This document shows positions 13,501-27,717 of a stretch of 64,000 nt of DNA, piece by piece. The stretch is from Eopsaltria australis (Eukaryota; Chordata; Aves; Passeriformes; Petroicidae). The DNA is taken from NCBI GenBank assembly GCA_034509425.1, contig JAVTVJ010000791.1, positions 744,001 to 808,000 of the forward strand. Direction: 5' to 3'. The notes under the pieces are model-generated. The model was not told the origin of the DNA and did not search any database. It was given only the letters and a program-made list of their open reading frames with translations. Made by a program: the position numbers and the translations under genes. Positions within the stretch are counted from its first letter, which is position 1; each line of letters opens with the position of its first letter.

Positions 13501-16500
13501 ATTTTTTCCTGATAATGAAACCTGCACTAGGCTGGCAGCTAGCCAGTTCTTTCACGCAATCTTTCTGTAGATACTTAACATAACTTTGTGTAGCCTGGAT
13601 GCAGGAAAAGAACTATCCTTTTTCCCCTCACAAGAATAACACTGATTTCTCTTGTCCTTAATAGCTTCTCTTTTGTGTCAGTGCAACTGCCAGAATCCAC
13701 CGAACTCTTCTGTTTCACTGTGTTACCAGGTAAGAAAAACACCAACCAGATGATTTCTGACATTGAAACTTAAAACTAAAAAATACATGAAAAATTAAAT
13801 ATCCAGTAAATCCAGTGCTAGCATTTATTTTAGGTACAAAAGTCCTTGGTACTTATTTGGTTATTCATCATAGTGAGACATTAATGTGTTTGACATCAGT
13901 TTTGGCTCATGGCTCATGAGTTTTCCAGTAGATAGTCTTGCAACAGTTTTTCCTGCCTTTCTACCAGTTATTTTTCTTTTCAGACTATTCTACCATCTTC
14001 TTTTTGCTTTTAGCAATTCACCCTTACGTAAACTATTGCCAAATACTGTCTTTTGTATATTTGCGTTATCATTCTTGCAAAAGATGAAGCACTTGTTACA
14101 AAGAATGCAGCAACCTTCAAATTACACATTATTGCACAATTTTTGGTCTGGTATAAAACATAAGAAAAAAAGAGATTGTACTAATTTAACATTTCTGACT
14201 GGTATATGAGATACTGAAAAGCCATATTCTGTATACTTTCATCAATATCTTTACTAAAACTACTTTAAAAGTTAAAAAGAAGGGCTAATTCATTCAGAAC
14301 AAGTTTTCCCACAACTAGTTTAAAGTATGCAAAAGATTGAAACCAGCAGTATCAGAAGTGAGTCCTACTAAAGAACAGCCATGCCTTTCACTTTCCAGGC
14401 TTCATGTCTGCCCTTCCTACCCACCCCCGACACTAAGCAGATATGTCAGACCCCTATGACAAATGAAAGTAATTTCTTTAACATTCCTAAGAAAGCAGTA
14501 AAACTGCTCAAGTAGGTAGGGCAAAATTAATAAATACTTCTTATAGAGGAATATATAACTTCGTAGCTACATTTCACAAAGTATAGCATTAGAAAAAGAA
14601 ACAGTCTTCTAATTACTTAATTTTCCTCTACCTCATGATATTCAGCATTTTCTACACAAAGAATTTCATACTAACAAGAGAACAAACAGTGCCTTAAAAA
14701 TTATGGTGGTAAAAAGAAAGAAAGAAAAGCAAGGTAGTGAGGGTTTAGCCAGAAACAGATGTCATATAAATATCACTAAAATACAGCATCAAATCTACCA
14801 AAAAAACAAACAAACTAGAAAATTAATTCATTTGGAGAGAGGCATAAGTATTAACTGCATCCATACCCTTGGCAGTATATGGTAAGGTGCTACCTTCAGG
14901 CTAAGCAGAAAACAACTCTCCAGAAATACATTCTAGAGCATTCAGGAAAGAAAAAATGAGTGGATATGTAGTTTTTAAACTTAAATTCCAAAGACGCCTC
15001 CTAAAAACAGGAAATTGATTACAATTGTATTTTTAAGGTAATGGAACTTCCTGCTTCTGGAGAGGAGTGATGCCTTGAAATTGCACAGGTATAAGAAATG
15101 CATTAGACTTGAGAGAAGAAAAATAAGTACAAAATGAAATTGACTCTAAGTGATGATTAAAGTCTTATCTTCCTTTGCATTAGAAAAGACATAGGAAATA
15201 AGAAAATAATGTCAGCTTTTGCCTTTTTTCTTCACAAGAGTGTGCTAATCGGTATTACAGAAACATACAGAGTCTGCCTTGGGTATAGGTAATAGAAACA
15301 ACTAGCTCAAAATACTACCCTGGCATTCAGTAAATTGAATATGGCAACACCATATGTTCACTGTTGATCACATTTGTCCAACAGGAGATGGATCTCACAC
15401 AAGTGTGTAAGTCTGCGTGCTTTGACTCCAATCAGACTCTATGAACACAAGGAATATGAAAATTTTGGTTTACTACAGACAAGTAAAAAGACTTCAGGCA
15501 ACTGCCTTTCATGCATCTGCTGTGGTGTAGAAGGGTAAGTCACTGCATTCCCATAACAGTCTAGCTTTGTACATAAATACTTCTCAGCCCCTCCCCAATA
15601 CATTACTTTGATTTTTATTTTCCTGCCCCTTTTGTCTGGATTGAAATTCTGTTATAAAATCCAGATAGAAACTAAAACTTCATCCTCAAAGCCTCCTATG
15701 TTATTCATCCTCTGCCATAATATCCAGAAACTCCCAAGCGATACCATGCGTAAGCAGATGTCAGTCTACAGCCCCTTCTGTCCTCTTATTTTTCCCACTG
15801 CTTTCCCTACTCCCACTTATCAAAACAGTAAACAAGAAGGACAGAACTACATTAATTTCTAAAGACAACCTTGTCATTTTGTGCTCAGTATTTGCATGTT
15901 ACATCTATACTCCAACCTCACTTTTCTGATTACCTATAGCTTGGAAATACACTAGCAAAGACTGTATCCTTTCCATGCTAAAACAGGATCCAGCTTGAAA
16001 TGGCATAAATACAGTTACATATTGTGGTATTGACACCCTCACCGTCAATAATCCTCAAGACTATCAAGTTTGCTGAGTGCTTCAATATCAGCAGGAATAT
16101 TAAGCATAATTATAAAAATCATTATCAAGAGAGCATCTTCCAAATGGACAACACCATCAAGTGGCAACAAAGAAAGAACAGCCATTTACAATTTTTACAT
16201 GCTTCTTTTCCTAAAAACAAATATGATCTACCATCAGGTTGGACTTATTTATACACACATACAAAAAGTAACTTTTTTCTCTCCAGTTTTTATTGACAAA
16301 AGCCTTTAAATATTAATACAATAACTAAATGAATAAAAAGACTTATTTATACAGGGTAGATCATGTAAATGAAAAAAAAAACAACCCTGCAGTTCAAATG
16401 CACATCATGAAAGAATATTTCAGGGACCAAATTCAGTGCAGTGTTTACATCATACTAAAAAAAGTTAATGTTGGAACAATAACTGAATACAGCTCATAGT

Positions 16501-16628
16501 GTTAGTCTGGATGAAGCTGCTTCTGGGACAACTGGCAATCTTGCATTCTATGCCAGTGCAAACCAAACTGGTTTATGCAGGCAAGGAATGGCTTTAGGAA
16601 TTCTTTAGGAGAAAAAATTAATCTGGTT

Positions 16629-16653
16629 GGGGGGGGGGGGCGGGGGAGGGGGG
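16629..16653 (+). repeat. G-rich tract
   Basis: Twelve G, then C, five G, A, six G on the + strand: enough runs for a G-quadruplex. The + strand is the template strand for CWC27, so the transcript carries the C-rich version. Confidence 0.85.
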
Positions 16654-19082
16654 AAGTGATTTTGAAAAGATCTGCACAGCAGACTACTCAACATTATTTT
16701 TAAGAATGAAGACACTACATTTTAGGGATTGGTAATACACACAGAATATGTCTAAGTTGCAGTAGGAGTGGAGACTCTCTTGTTATGTTGGGAAAAGCAG
16801 TAATAATTTTGTTTGTGAAACTATCAGCTGCAATAGTTAGCAAACAGCTTGACATCTCATCAGACAGACTAGCAGCCAGGAGAATAAAAGGAGCATATAT
16901 GTTCTCTCATATATACCTGAAACCTGCAAAGGTGTACATATTAAGTGATGGGCTGAGGGAAATAAAGGACAAAAGCAGTAATTCATTAAACAGTACTTCT
17001 TAACTGAATAGTTTTTAGTATTGAAGATACATGAATCCTATAAAGTATTTTGTCATTACTGCTACATATGCGTTTTTATTCATGTTTCAGGCCTTTGTTT
17101 GGGTGGGTTTTGTATTGTTTTAATTTTGGGTGGGTATAGGTATCACATATTTGTTCTTCAAAAATTCACAATTCAAGATACCACTTGCAGATGAGTTTTA
17201 TTACTTGGTATCTTATCTGTTTTGAACTCTAAAACTTAGACTTAGTTAAATTGGTATTACAGATTTAACATTTTGATGTATAGAAACAATGAAAGAAATA
17301 ACTCGCTCTTCTGTTGTTCCTGTAATTGGAAACTTCTGGCTTGTCCATGTTCCTTTTCATGACTGTTACATTAACTTAATATCACGCAGCTTTGTCATGC
17401 TATCTTTCAATATAGATGAGCAGGAATTATATGCAAAGAACTTCAAATCAATAACCTAAAACATAGCAAGCTAAGCTTTATAAAAATGCTGGTCTGGAAA
17501 TGAGTGCAAAAACATGTGACAAAGCACTGAATGTTAACTGCCTCAAGGCATTGCTCACTCAGACTCCCTCTCTTCAGACAGTGTTAGCAGTCTTTTTCTG
17601 ACCACACCTGTCCCACAGGAGTCTCCAGCGGAGAAGTGATGTTATGTTTTAGTCTCAATTCATGAAAAGAAAAAAGCACCCTTTCATCTGCTTGGGGGGG
17701 CATATAAAAGACATTTCCAGCACACATAGTGAGTTTTCATTAAAATGCATCCTTTTTCTCTAACTTCATTTCCTTAAGATACCTCCAAACTCCTTCTCTC
17801 ACCTCCATTCTGTGCTACATGTTTATGTATTTCGTAAGAAGTTCTAAGACTTGGACAGTGTTTTGTCTGTCTCCAGTTTCAGTCTTAACAAGCCTCTCCT
17901 CTTACCACACAATCCAGAGCCTAGCCTTTTGAATTCAATGAGTCAGCAGCTTTTACCTTCCACTGAAATATTTGCACAGCATGCTATGTCTCCACCAGAA
18001 GGTGAACTGTATGCACTGCATGTAGAAACAACTACCAAAATTTACAAAAAAAAGCAAATAGAGCCATTACCTACTTCTATTTAAGCTCACTAAATATTAA
18101 AAGCAATTTTGTGAATCTTGCCCTATGTTTTAGAACTCACACTATTACAGCTGTACTGTTGCAATGTTTTTACTTGCTGCTATAAGCTAGTGATGAACCA
18201 TGCACAGAAACTGCCAACTTTAAGCAGAGTCAACGCCTAGCACCAAAGGAGAGAAACAGATACTGCCCAACCATGAAACTTCTCATTACGTGATGTCAAG
18301 GATTTGCACTGAACCATTTATGATTAATCCATAATAATTTTTAATAACAACAAAAGAAGTAACTGTTAAGGTATTTTATATATATGAAAACATTTGGATC
18401 AACAACTAAATGAAGAAATTGCTATTTGACTTCAGAGAAAATGGTGAGAAAAAAAACATTACAAAGACAGCTATATCAAAAAACTTTTATCCACACACAC
18501 AGAGGGACTAAAAAATATTAAACAGTGTCATAACACATTAAGATCCCAACTTTTTAATGAAATAATATTTCAGATGATCCTCTTCTACTTTTCCAAGAGC
18601 ATGACCACATATTGATGTAAAAAGTCAGTACACTATGAAGAATAGTGGATCAACAGTGAATGAGACAATGAAATTAGTACAGTTCAGCATTCCAGTGGAA
18701 AATATAGAGGGCTAAGGCACGTGAACTCACTGAAGCAGTCCTCATAAAAGCAGAAAAAGATATCAGAATTGCACAAAAGATCCTGTTTAGAAGCTTCCAT
18801 ATAAGCTGGATTTTATGAAAGCGCACTGCCATCTGAAAGAACAGTGCACAAAACTAGCAAAACCAGAAATATGTGGCTGAAACAGTTCTGCTTGATCAAG
18901 ACAATTGCTAGTACCTCAAAGTTCAGTTACTTAGTAATTCAGTAGGAAAAACACACACTCAAAAAAATATTTTGCTGCTGGAAGACATATTTGTATGTGG
19001 AGTAATTAAGAGATACGATTATACCATTACTCTGAACATTTTGTTGTCACCACAATTTTAGAGATTATGAAAGAGTATAATC

Positions 19083-19140
19083 CCCCTCTGATGAGATGAC
19101 AGACTAGATGACCTAATATATCCCTTCTGCATTTAGATTA
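19083..19140 (+). mobile_element. possible ancient LINE 3'-tail remnant
   Basis: GATGACAGACTAGATGACCT followed by AATATATCCCTTCTGCATTT looks like the end of an old CR1/L3-type element. It is similar to the fragment near 22212 and has the same orientation. Short match, low certainty. Confidence 0.35.
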
Positions 19141-20484
19141 CATGAATTTACTGCAATGTCCTTATTTCTAGCAGGAATGATTTCACATTCCAAGTATTAA
19201 GTGATATAATGCTAATTAGTATAATTGGCTAACTGATATATTTGTCATTACTGAAACCTACAGGATCAATACATATGAAGTGTTGAAAACTCTAGGAGGA
19301 AATCAGTGACTAGAATTCTAGTTAAGAAAGACAGTGTAAAGTAAAAGAAAGTCAGGAAAGTGAAATTATTTTAAAATACTTTTGAAGCCCAAGAGCTTTC
19401 CAGGCCCACAGACCAGCCTGATAACTAAAAAAACTGAATATCCTGAAAACAGAATATATAGAGATGTTGTCTACAAAATAAAACCCCAAACAAAAAAAGT
19501 ACAATACTCCAAAATTATCTGTTAATAAGGCACTGAGAGAAAAGTCAGAAATTATAGTGGAATTTCTGATAAAAATAGCTTAACATGACCTTTTAATCAT
19601 TGATACTGCATCCAACCAACACAAAGGATTTTGGACTTCACTACAAGATTAAGATTAGTCAGTTTCTGAATTGAGAATGACTGCCTAGAGACCACTGATC
19701 ACAAACTAAAATAAAAGAGAAAATAAGAGCAAACTGGCTGACAAGCATATGACATTTGAGCTGGTTCTCCAACACTGATAAAAATTATAGGAGGATTGTA
19801 GAATTATTACAAAATTGAGAATGCTAGAATGCAAAGAAATTGTGATTGCATTTGAAAATCCTTAAAGACGTAAAGTTAGTTGGCCCCAAATCGCAATCCT
19901 GCAACACATAAAAATGACAACACTGGTAGGAACCCCAGACTGGTTCACAGGGAAAGTGAATAGAGCAACTCAACACTATGTACAACAGTGACGGATACAA
20001 ACATGTAAATAGTTTGTATCTGTGTTTGGCAAAAACCAGAGTCGTGCTACACAAAAATGGTGCACAATTTTTCAGTCCATTAGCTGGAAAGGAAGTTGTT
20101 AGAATTCATCTAATGGAAAAATACACACATTTTAATCTGTCAACTTCTATTTAAATTTCCAAAAGGATTAGCTGAGTGACTCTCTGTCTCCTCATCTTTT
20201 GATTTATTATACAAAAAATTAGAAGATTGAGAATATGCCAATCTTTGCAAAGTGATTTAGAATTACCCAGCAGTTTTACTGGTCAATTGCCTTGGTATCA
20301 ACAAACTACTACCATGAAAAAAAAGAGAAGCAAAAAAAAAAGGGTATTTTGTAAAAAGTGATAAATTTTCAATTATTAAAGATGTGTATGGAAAATAGGT
20401 CTTAGTTAACAAGTACAACTTCATAAGCAGCACAGAAGAGAGCCAAAAAATTGGCTCAGCCACTGAAGAAAATACTTTATATAA

Positions 20485-21870
20485 AGAATCACAGAATCAT
20501 GGAATGCTAAGGGGTTGAAACGAACCTTCATCATCTAGTCCTGACCACTCTGGCCATGGAAAGAGACAACTTCCACTCGACCAGGCTGCTCAAGGCCTTG
20601 GCCAACCTGGCCGTGAACACTGCCGGTGTAGGGACATCCACAACTTCCATGGACAACCTGTTCCAGTGTCTCATCAACCATACACCCTCTTAATAACCTA
20701 AATTTACACCCATCACTCCTTGTCCTATCACTACAGTTCCTGATGAACAGCCCCTCTCTGAGTTCCCTGAGGTCCTTTCAGATACTGCAAGGTTGCTATG
20801 GGGTGCCCACACTACCTTCCCTTCTCCAGGTTCAACAGCTGCAACTTTCTCAGCCTGCCTTCATAGGGGAGGTGTGTCAGTCCTCTTACCAGCTCCATGG
20901 CCTCCTCTGGACTTGCTCCAGCAGCTCCTTGTCCTTCCCTTGCTGGGGGCACCAGAGCTGAATGCAGCACTCCAGCCAGGGTCTCACCAGAACAGAGGGG
21001 CAGAATCACCTCCCTTGCCTGCTGGCCACGCTCCTTTTGATGCAGTCCAGGATCTCCTTGGCTTTCTGAACTGGTTTATGCTGAGTTTTTAATCTACCAT
21101 CACCCCCAAATCTTTCAGCACAGGGCTGCTCTCAATCACTTCTGTGCCCAGGCTGTTGGTGTGTCTGGGGTTGCCATCACCCACGTGTAGGACCTTGCAC
21201 TTTGCTTTATTGACCCCCATGAGGTTTGCACTGGCCCAGCTCCCAAGCCTGTCCAGGTCCCTCTGGATGCCATCCCTTCCCTCCAGTGTATCCACTGCCC
21301 CTCACAGCCTGGTGCTGTCAGTGACATTGCTGAGGGTGCCCTTGATCCCCCTGTCCATGTCCCTGACAAAGATGTTGAGCAGAATCGGCCCCAGCACTGA
21401 CCCCTGAGGGACACCACTCGTCACTGGCCTGCACATGGACCATGAGTCCTTGACCACAGCTCTTTGTGGGTGGCCATCCAGCCAGTTCTTTATCCACGCA
21501 ATGCTCCATCCCTCAAATCCATGTCTCACCAATTCAGAGACAAGGATGTTGTGTGGACAGTGTCAAACACTTTACATAAGTCCAGTAGGGGATGTCAGTA
21601 GCTCTGTCCCATCCATCAGTGCTGTCACCCCTGACAGAAGGTCACCAGATTTGTCAGGCATGATTTGCCATTAGTAAAGCCATGTTGGCCGTTACCAATC
21701 ACTCCTTTGTTTCCATGTGCCTTAGCAGAGCTTCCAAGAGAATCTGCTCCATGATCTTGCCTGGCACAGAGGTGAAACTGACTGCTCTGTACTTCCTTGG
21801 GTCTTCCACTTCCCCTTTTTAAATAGAAGGTTATATTTCCCTTTTTCCAGTTATCTGGAATTTCAAAGAG
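20485..21870 (-). mobile_element. CR1 LINE, 5'-truncated, 1.4 kb, with decayed reverse transcriptase
   Basis: The longest transposon copy in the window. Its 3' end is at 20485 (AGAATCACAGAATCATGGAA on the + strand is the reverse complement of the tail). Read on the minus strand it encodes remnants of ORF2: a [16 protein letters not shown] block (within 21302-21532), then the degraded catalytic box, then [20 protein letters not shown] and [11 protein letters not shown] with KDLGVMVD (21089-21295). These two stretches share one frame but are separated by a stop. The FADD-type catalytic box reads NVTDSTRL, with the second aspartate lost. Five-prime truncation near 21870 is usual for CR1. It lies in the sense direction of CWC27. 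Confidence 0.93.
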
Positions 21871-24800
21871 TACAACACTGTCTATTCTGTCTTTCCAAGA
21901 AAAAACAATTAAGAAGACAGACAGTGTAAGTGTACAAATTAAATAAGAGGAAATAATACTGAGACATGAGGACTAGCATTAGCAGAGAAATGCAAAAAGA
22001 GAGCTGCTGGTAGCAAATTGGGCACAAATGTTTCACAGAAGGTATACTCACTTACTAAAAGAAACTCCTAAAAGAAGTGTAGTCTCCACATTTTCTTGTC
22101 TTCATACTATGATACCCACTTCTTCAAAACGTATTCTGGAATTGAGCACAACTTCTGCCTTCAGAAAACAAGGATTACTAGGCTTATGAAAAGGGTAAGT
22201 GGGACAAACCATGGTATAATGAAGGTCAGACTAAATGATCTAATAGGTCCAAAAATCCATGCTTTTTTCCATTACTAGTTTACATGATGGGAAAAAGGAA
22301 ATATTCACATTTCCGTATCTTTAGCCAAAATAAACGTATCTCCCTGCCAAGCATTCAAAAATCTATAGTGCCCAAAGTTAACTAAGATTTATAAACCAGA
22401 ACACAGACTTTTATATAAAAAGAAATAAGCAAATCATAGATATCTGATCAAAGTTTCCATCACACACTATCTCTCTGGACAATCATTAGTATGAAGGTAA
22501 CAGAATCAAGCAGGATTTACTCACATAGAAAGAACATGGTTTTCTCTAACATTGTAATTTTGGATATTTATCTGCAAAAAATCTGAAAGGAAAATAGGTG
22601 AAAATTCTTTGAATATGCTGTAGTTTTCAAAGCTTGAATACTATTAGACTATTTAAGCTCAAGTATTCAGACAAATTTAATAAACACCATGGTTACTTGA
22701 GTTAATGTCAGAAACATGCACACCCACAAGGAAATACTCTCTTCCCAGTCTCATCCAGGCTCTGCACAATCTATGAAGGATCAAATGGTTACATCTTGTT
22801 CCTGACCTACAGATTTTATAAATGCTAGTAAACATTTTTGAAAACCCATACAATCTTTTTAATAAAGAGATAAAGCTCCTTCTATACTCTTCTGCACAAA
22901 TCTGACATATTTGATGGAAGAAATATTCCTGTGTGTAATCATAGCTCTGAGATCAGGAGGACTGCTGGACATCTCTGAAAGTACATGATGCCTCAATACA
23001 TTGGGTCTATCAAGGACGAGCTTGCCTGACCTAAGGTCCCTGTACTCCGCTGTACACAGCTGCAAAACTCAGTTTACCTAGACTAACAGACAAAAAACCC
23101 AAAAGAGACCCTTTCTTTAAGGGAAAGCATGCATGGGCTGAAACACTTCTTGATTAAACACAGCTGGTTTTGCATCTACTTTTAATCTTCAGTTTAGATC
23201 AATTGAGACAGATCATGAAGTACCACAGACTATCATAAGCAAAGAGCATTTAACACGAGCACTTCATACACGTATGTCAAAGACTTCTCTTGATACAAGA
23301 CTAATCTGTAGTACAAAGCTTAGTTGCCTGTTATTTTTTGCTTCCTTTTGAAAGCCAGACTGTCATCCAAAAATCTGCTAGGTATCAAATTATGAAGCAC
23401 CGTAACATGTATACAGACAAGTGGAAAATATGGAGACATTTAAGGTAAAAACAGATTGAATATCTAAACTGTTATTTAATTCAATGCACTTTAAATTTAT
23501 GTCACTGAAGTTATTTGCAAACCCTAGTCCCAGCCAAATTCAGGAACCACTAAATTCACAAACTGAATGATTTTGCTATTCTAATTTATCATATTTTCAA
23601 AGCAAAACATAAAACAGCATTTACTAAAATTGATTCAATTGTCTATTGTCAACAACCACATGTGGAGTTCTTCCACGAGCATTTTTCAAAAGCTAAAACC
23701 ATGAGATGAAGTTAAAGACTACAGCAATGTAGTGCAAATTGTCATAAGCCATTTTTTTTTACACCAAGAGGCTCAAGTACTCTACTCCACCAAAAAACGC
23801 AAAAACCCCTCAAAAAGCAGAGTGGAGTTTGCTCTGAGAAGCACAGAATGATCTCAAACAGCAACACTGTAAAACTATAGTTATTGACCTTTCTAAGTAA
23901 CAGTACAACAAAACCCCACCCTCCCGAGGAAGTGGATGCCTAACCACCTCTGGAAGAAGCAGAAATTCTAACTGAGAGCTCGCATGCCTAATCCTGTGTG
24001 TCACTGCAGAACTGCTGCTGAGCTCCTGTTCTCCACTTGCTTCCCATGGAGCTCATAGCTTAACTTGGCAGCTCTGAAAGTTCTCACTGTAAATGGTTCA
24101 AACTGTTTACCATCACATCCTCCCACACACATGCAAAAAACCACAATGTCAAAAGTCATAGATACTTTTTAAAAAACATGAAAATGATGAAATCCATCAC
24201 TCTTATGACAGCCATGACAAAAATGCAGTTTTAGTGATAGGTTGGCAAAAAGTTTATGTAACCCTAGACTCATCCGTAGAGAGTGAGTTAGAGGGCATTG
24301 TATGGTTCATTTCATATTATGGAATTTTTTTCCTGTTTTATATAGTTAGAAGCACTTAATGTCTGAAAAGAGCATTGGGTGCACATGAATTCCATTTTGG
24401 CATATTTTGTAAGAAACCAGTAAGAAACAAAGCAGGTTTTAAAATTCTTGCTATAAAAAAATAAAGCTTGGAAATCAAAACACTGGAAATATTTAGAATT
24501 TGTGGTAGCATACATTTAAAATCTCAAATCAGTCCAAGCAATGGATAACAACTTATTACCAACTGACGAGGATACAAGAAAGAAAAAAAACCCCAACCTA
24601 ATTTGTGACAATGCTCAGTATGACATCATAGTCATATTGATCAGGCAATAAAATTAAGTGAGAAAGAGAAAAAGTTAGGAGAGAAATAAACTGTGCAGAT
24701 TTGAAAAACAGAATAACAGGATCTCACAGTGGCGTATTAATACAGCAGTATATATGCCACAGAAAAGAAAATACAACTTTAGAGTAATCAGTAATTTCTC

Positions 24801-26352
24801 TAGCCTTCTTTCAAAAACTTTCAGGGAGAGAGGCAAATCAACCTAAGAAAAGTTGCTCTTATTCAATTTATGTTGAGTCTACCTGAACCTAATAGTGTAA
24901 GCAGAAACAATACCACTGCCCTTGAAAACACATTTAAAGAAGAGAAAGAATCTGATCATGTATTTGAATTCAGCATGTAAGTTCCCAAGGAAACAGCACC
25001 AAGACATTTGCTGTTCTGCATTAGGCTATTCTCCTCACTACTGAGAGAATGGTACTAGCGGAAAATGTGGTAAAACATGGACCATGTAAGTGTCACTGAT
25101 GTATTCTTTCATTCACATTGAGAAAGAAAACTGTTACTGGCAACATGCTGGAAAAGAATATAAGGAGCCAGATTCTTTCAAGTATGTACTTCAAATTCTA
25201 AAGGCAATAAGGCCATAATTTTTAAAATAATTGAGATATTACTCACACTTTTTTTCTATGTACACTTTCTTTCCATTGAAACAGTGAGGCCTCTTGCCAT
25301 TCCCAGGACACACTACTGTATCTTACCTACTACAAGACTGGCAGACACATAGGGAGAGAAAGCTGTACATATGATCTTAAGTTTGGGGTTCCTGTACCAA
25401 AAAACCTTGGATTTTCTTTTCTAGAGTAAGTGCTGCAATAGTACCAATTCTACATAAATCACATGATTTCATATTTTTTCAAAGAATATTTTCCACCATA
25501 ACATCACAACAGTCCACATTTCTCATACACAAGTAAGTGACTAACAAATTTAATGGAAAGGAAAAGATCAAAAAATAGGAAAATACTGAATGTGTTCTAA
25601 TGCATTTGGACAGGTAGAAACTAACACTGAAATTCTACAGAAACTGTTTAAGATTTAGCAGCATACATAGATGAAGTTTTCATGAACAGCCCAGCTGTTT
25701 TAATAGTTGGCTGACACTGAAAACAAAAGGTATTGCAGTACTGCTCCCTCCTACATTGCTCTTCCTTCATCTACCACGACATCTAGTTTAGGCAGCCATA
25801 CTTGTGATGGCTTTTGCTCAGTTAACTTTCTTACAGCAAAGTGAAGTAACTCAGTGCGACTGATGAGGGCTGGAACAGGTGTGTATGGTAAGTAGTAAAA
25901 ATGCACAGGCAGAAGCTGGGATTATAGGGGGAAGAGAGTAACAGAAAAGAGGCTGGTAATTAATCCTGCAGACCTGCTGATGATTATTTGGAATTATCAA
26001 ATAAATTTTAATTTTTGCTAAGTAATCTGGTCACCTCTCTATTTTTCATGTTTGCAGGTCATGTTTTAAATACTCATAATCACTAAGCCAACTTTACGGC
26101 ATTTGCTGGGTTTGTGATCTGTTCTGCTTCTGTCTATCTACATTCAGAGAACATACCCTTTAGCACACAGCCACAAGACTCAGAGAAAAAAGTACATGTG
26201 ATTATTATTTTACGTAATAACTCTATACTACTGGGAAGTCCCTGTAACTGGATATCTTTTACATCTTCATTTTAATGGTGAAAAAGGTTTCTTTTTTAAA
26301 AACTCCTCTATTTTTTTTTCATTAAATACAGATGACCATTCCTGTCAACAGT
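21871..26352. other. intron 10 stretch without recognised genes
   Basis: About 4.5 kb of AT-rich sequence. A possible ancient LINE tail is noted at about 22212-22265. The small minus-strand frames (22859-23065, 23810-24004) have no recognisable domain. Confidence 0.55.
22212..22265 (+). mobile_element. possible ancient LINE (CR1/L3-like) 3'-tail remnant
   Basis: GGTCAGACTAAATGATCTAA followed by TAGGTCC resembles the GACTAGATGACCT motif at the 3' end of old CR1-type LINEs. The match is short and the call is tentative. Confidence 0.3.
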
Positions 26353-26490
26353 ATCACAGAATCATAGAATATCCTGAGTTGGAAGGAACCCACAAGGATT
26401 ATCGAAGTCCCAACTCCTGGTCTTGCACAGGACAACCCCAAAAATTACAGCATGTACCCAAGAGTTGTCCAAGCACTTCCTGAACTATCT
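26353..26490 (-). mobile_element. CR1 3' fragment
   Basis: The + strand reads ATCACAGAATCATAGAATAT, CCTGAGTTGGAAGGAACCCA and CTTGCACAGGACAACCCCAA, the reverse complement of a CR1 3' end with its ATTCTATGAT-type tail. About 140 bp remain. Confidence 0.85.
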
Positions 26491-27178
26491 ACTTTAATTA
26501 TAGATTTCTAAGAATGCAGAAATAAGATTTTTTTTACTCTTTACATCAATGCTATCACAAAATATGCATTTATTGGCTAATCTATGAGAAAAAGGACAGA
26601 CGGCAGAAAAAGACCTTAAGATATGAGTTACATTGTTATACTGTGAAATATGAATTCCAGAAGCTAAAACTTTTACTAAAGAGAGTTCCTTAACACACAC
26701 TTGAAACAACAGTCCTTCCTAACTCCATTTACGTAACCATTTTAAATACAAGTTTTTTCTTTCCCTGGCAAATAGAAGGCTTCAAACAGTAAACTAATAT
26801 CACCATGACTGAAATTAAGCATGAAAAGAAAGTGCAAAGGAGCTTATTTAGAAAAGGGAGAAAAGGACTTGGAAACAATAGGACCAATCTCTTGTCTAGT
26901 ACAGAATAGTACGACTCCACATCTTTTGTCCTAGAGAGGAATGGAGCCTGTCTATGACAAAAATTTTGATTGGTGTGGACAGAATGCATTATTTAGCAAA
27001 GCTGAAAATGACAGACCCTGCCCTTGCAGATGATACTTCATATGAAGAATCTCAGCTGATACGCAAAGGTTTTCATAACCCTGTGTCTTGTCTGTCAATG
27101 TAAGAACCTACAGATTTGTGGAAAACAGGTTAGAGCACCCACCATTGCAGTTTTTGAGAGATTCTCTGGGCAGATAAT

Positions 27179-27603
27179 AAAATTACAGAATTGTTTAGGT
27201 TGCAGTGAACCTTCAAGATCACTGAATTCAACTGTTAAACCAGCAAATGCCAAGTTCAGCACTAAACCATGTCCCTAAGCACCACATCTACATATATCTT
27301 GAAAATATCTTCAGGGACAATGACTCTACCACTTCCCTGGGCAGCCTGGTCCAGTACTTTGAAACAGTATTGGAGGTACTGTTTTCCAAATAACCTCTAA
27401 ACCTCTCCTGATGCAGCCTGAGGCATTTGCTCTTGTTCTATTCTGGTTATGCGAGAGAAAAGACTGCCATCCACCCCACTACAACCTCATTTCAGGCTGT
27501 TGTATAGAGAGCAGTAAAGTCTCCCCCGAACCTCCTTTTCTCCAGGCTACAAAACCTCAGTTCCCTCAGCTGGTCCTCACAGGACTTGTTCTCCTTCACA
27601 CTG
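27179..27603 (-). mobile_element. CR1 LINE 3' fragment
   Basis: Reverse complement of the CR1 3' region on the + strand: diverged tail ATTACAGAATTGTTTAGG, then CTGGGCAGCCTGGTCCAGTA, then CTCCTTTTCTCCAGGCTACA and AGCTGGTCCTCACAGGACTT. It is truncated and abuts CR1 sequence in the opposite orientation. Confidence 0.88.
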
Positions 27604-27717
27604 GGGGTAGATGTGGCCATTAGGGACATGGTTTAGTGGTGGATGTGGCAGTGTTAACTTCATGGTTTGATCCAAGGATCTTAAAGGTCTTACCCAACCA
27701 AACAACTCTATGATTCC
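27604..27717 (+). mobile_element. CR1 3' tail
   Basis: CR1 3' terminus in + orientation: CATTAGGGACATGGTTTAGT, GGATCTTAAAGGTCTTACCC and the ending ACTCTATGATTCCT. It lies between a CR1 of the opposite orientation and another CR1 body in the same orientation, which makes a composite. Confidence 0.85.

Larger units (their letters stand above)
1..20484. other. left part of intron 10, mostly unannotated AT-rich sequence
   Basis: Twenty kilobases in which only short items stand out: the hairpin at 5227, the hairpin cluster at 10461, the G tract at 16629 and very short LINE tails. Open frames of 100 codons or so (12107-12433 +, 13886-14209 +) have composition typical of chance frames in AT-rich DNA and no domain that I know. 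Confidence 0.55.

Noticed and set aside
12107..14209. Two + frames of about 108 codons
   Set aside because: AT-rich chance frames without domains, signal sequence or splice context.
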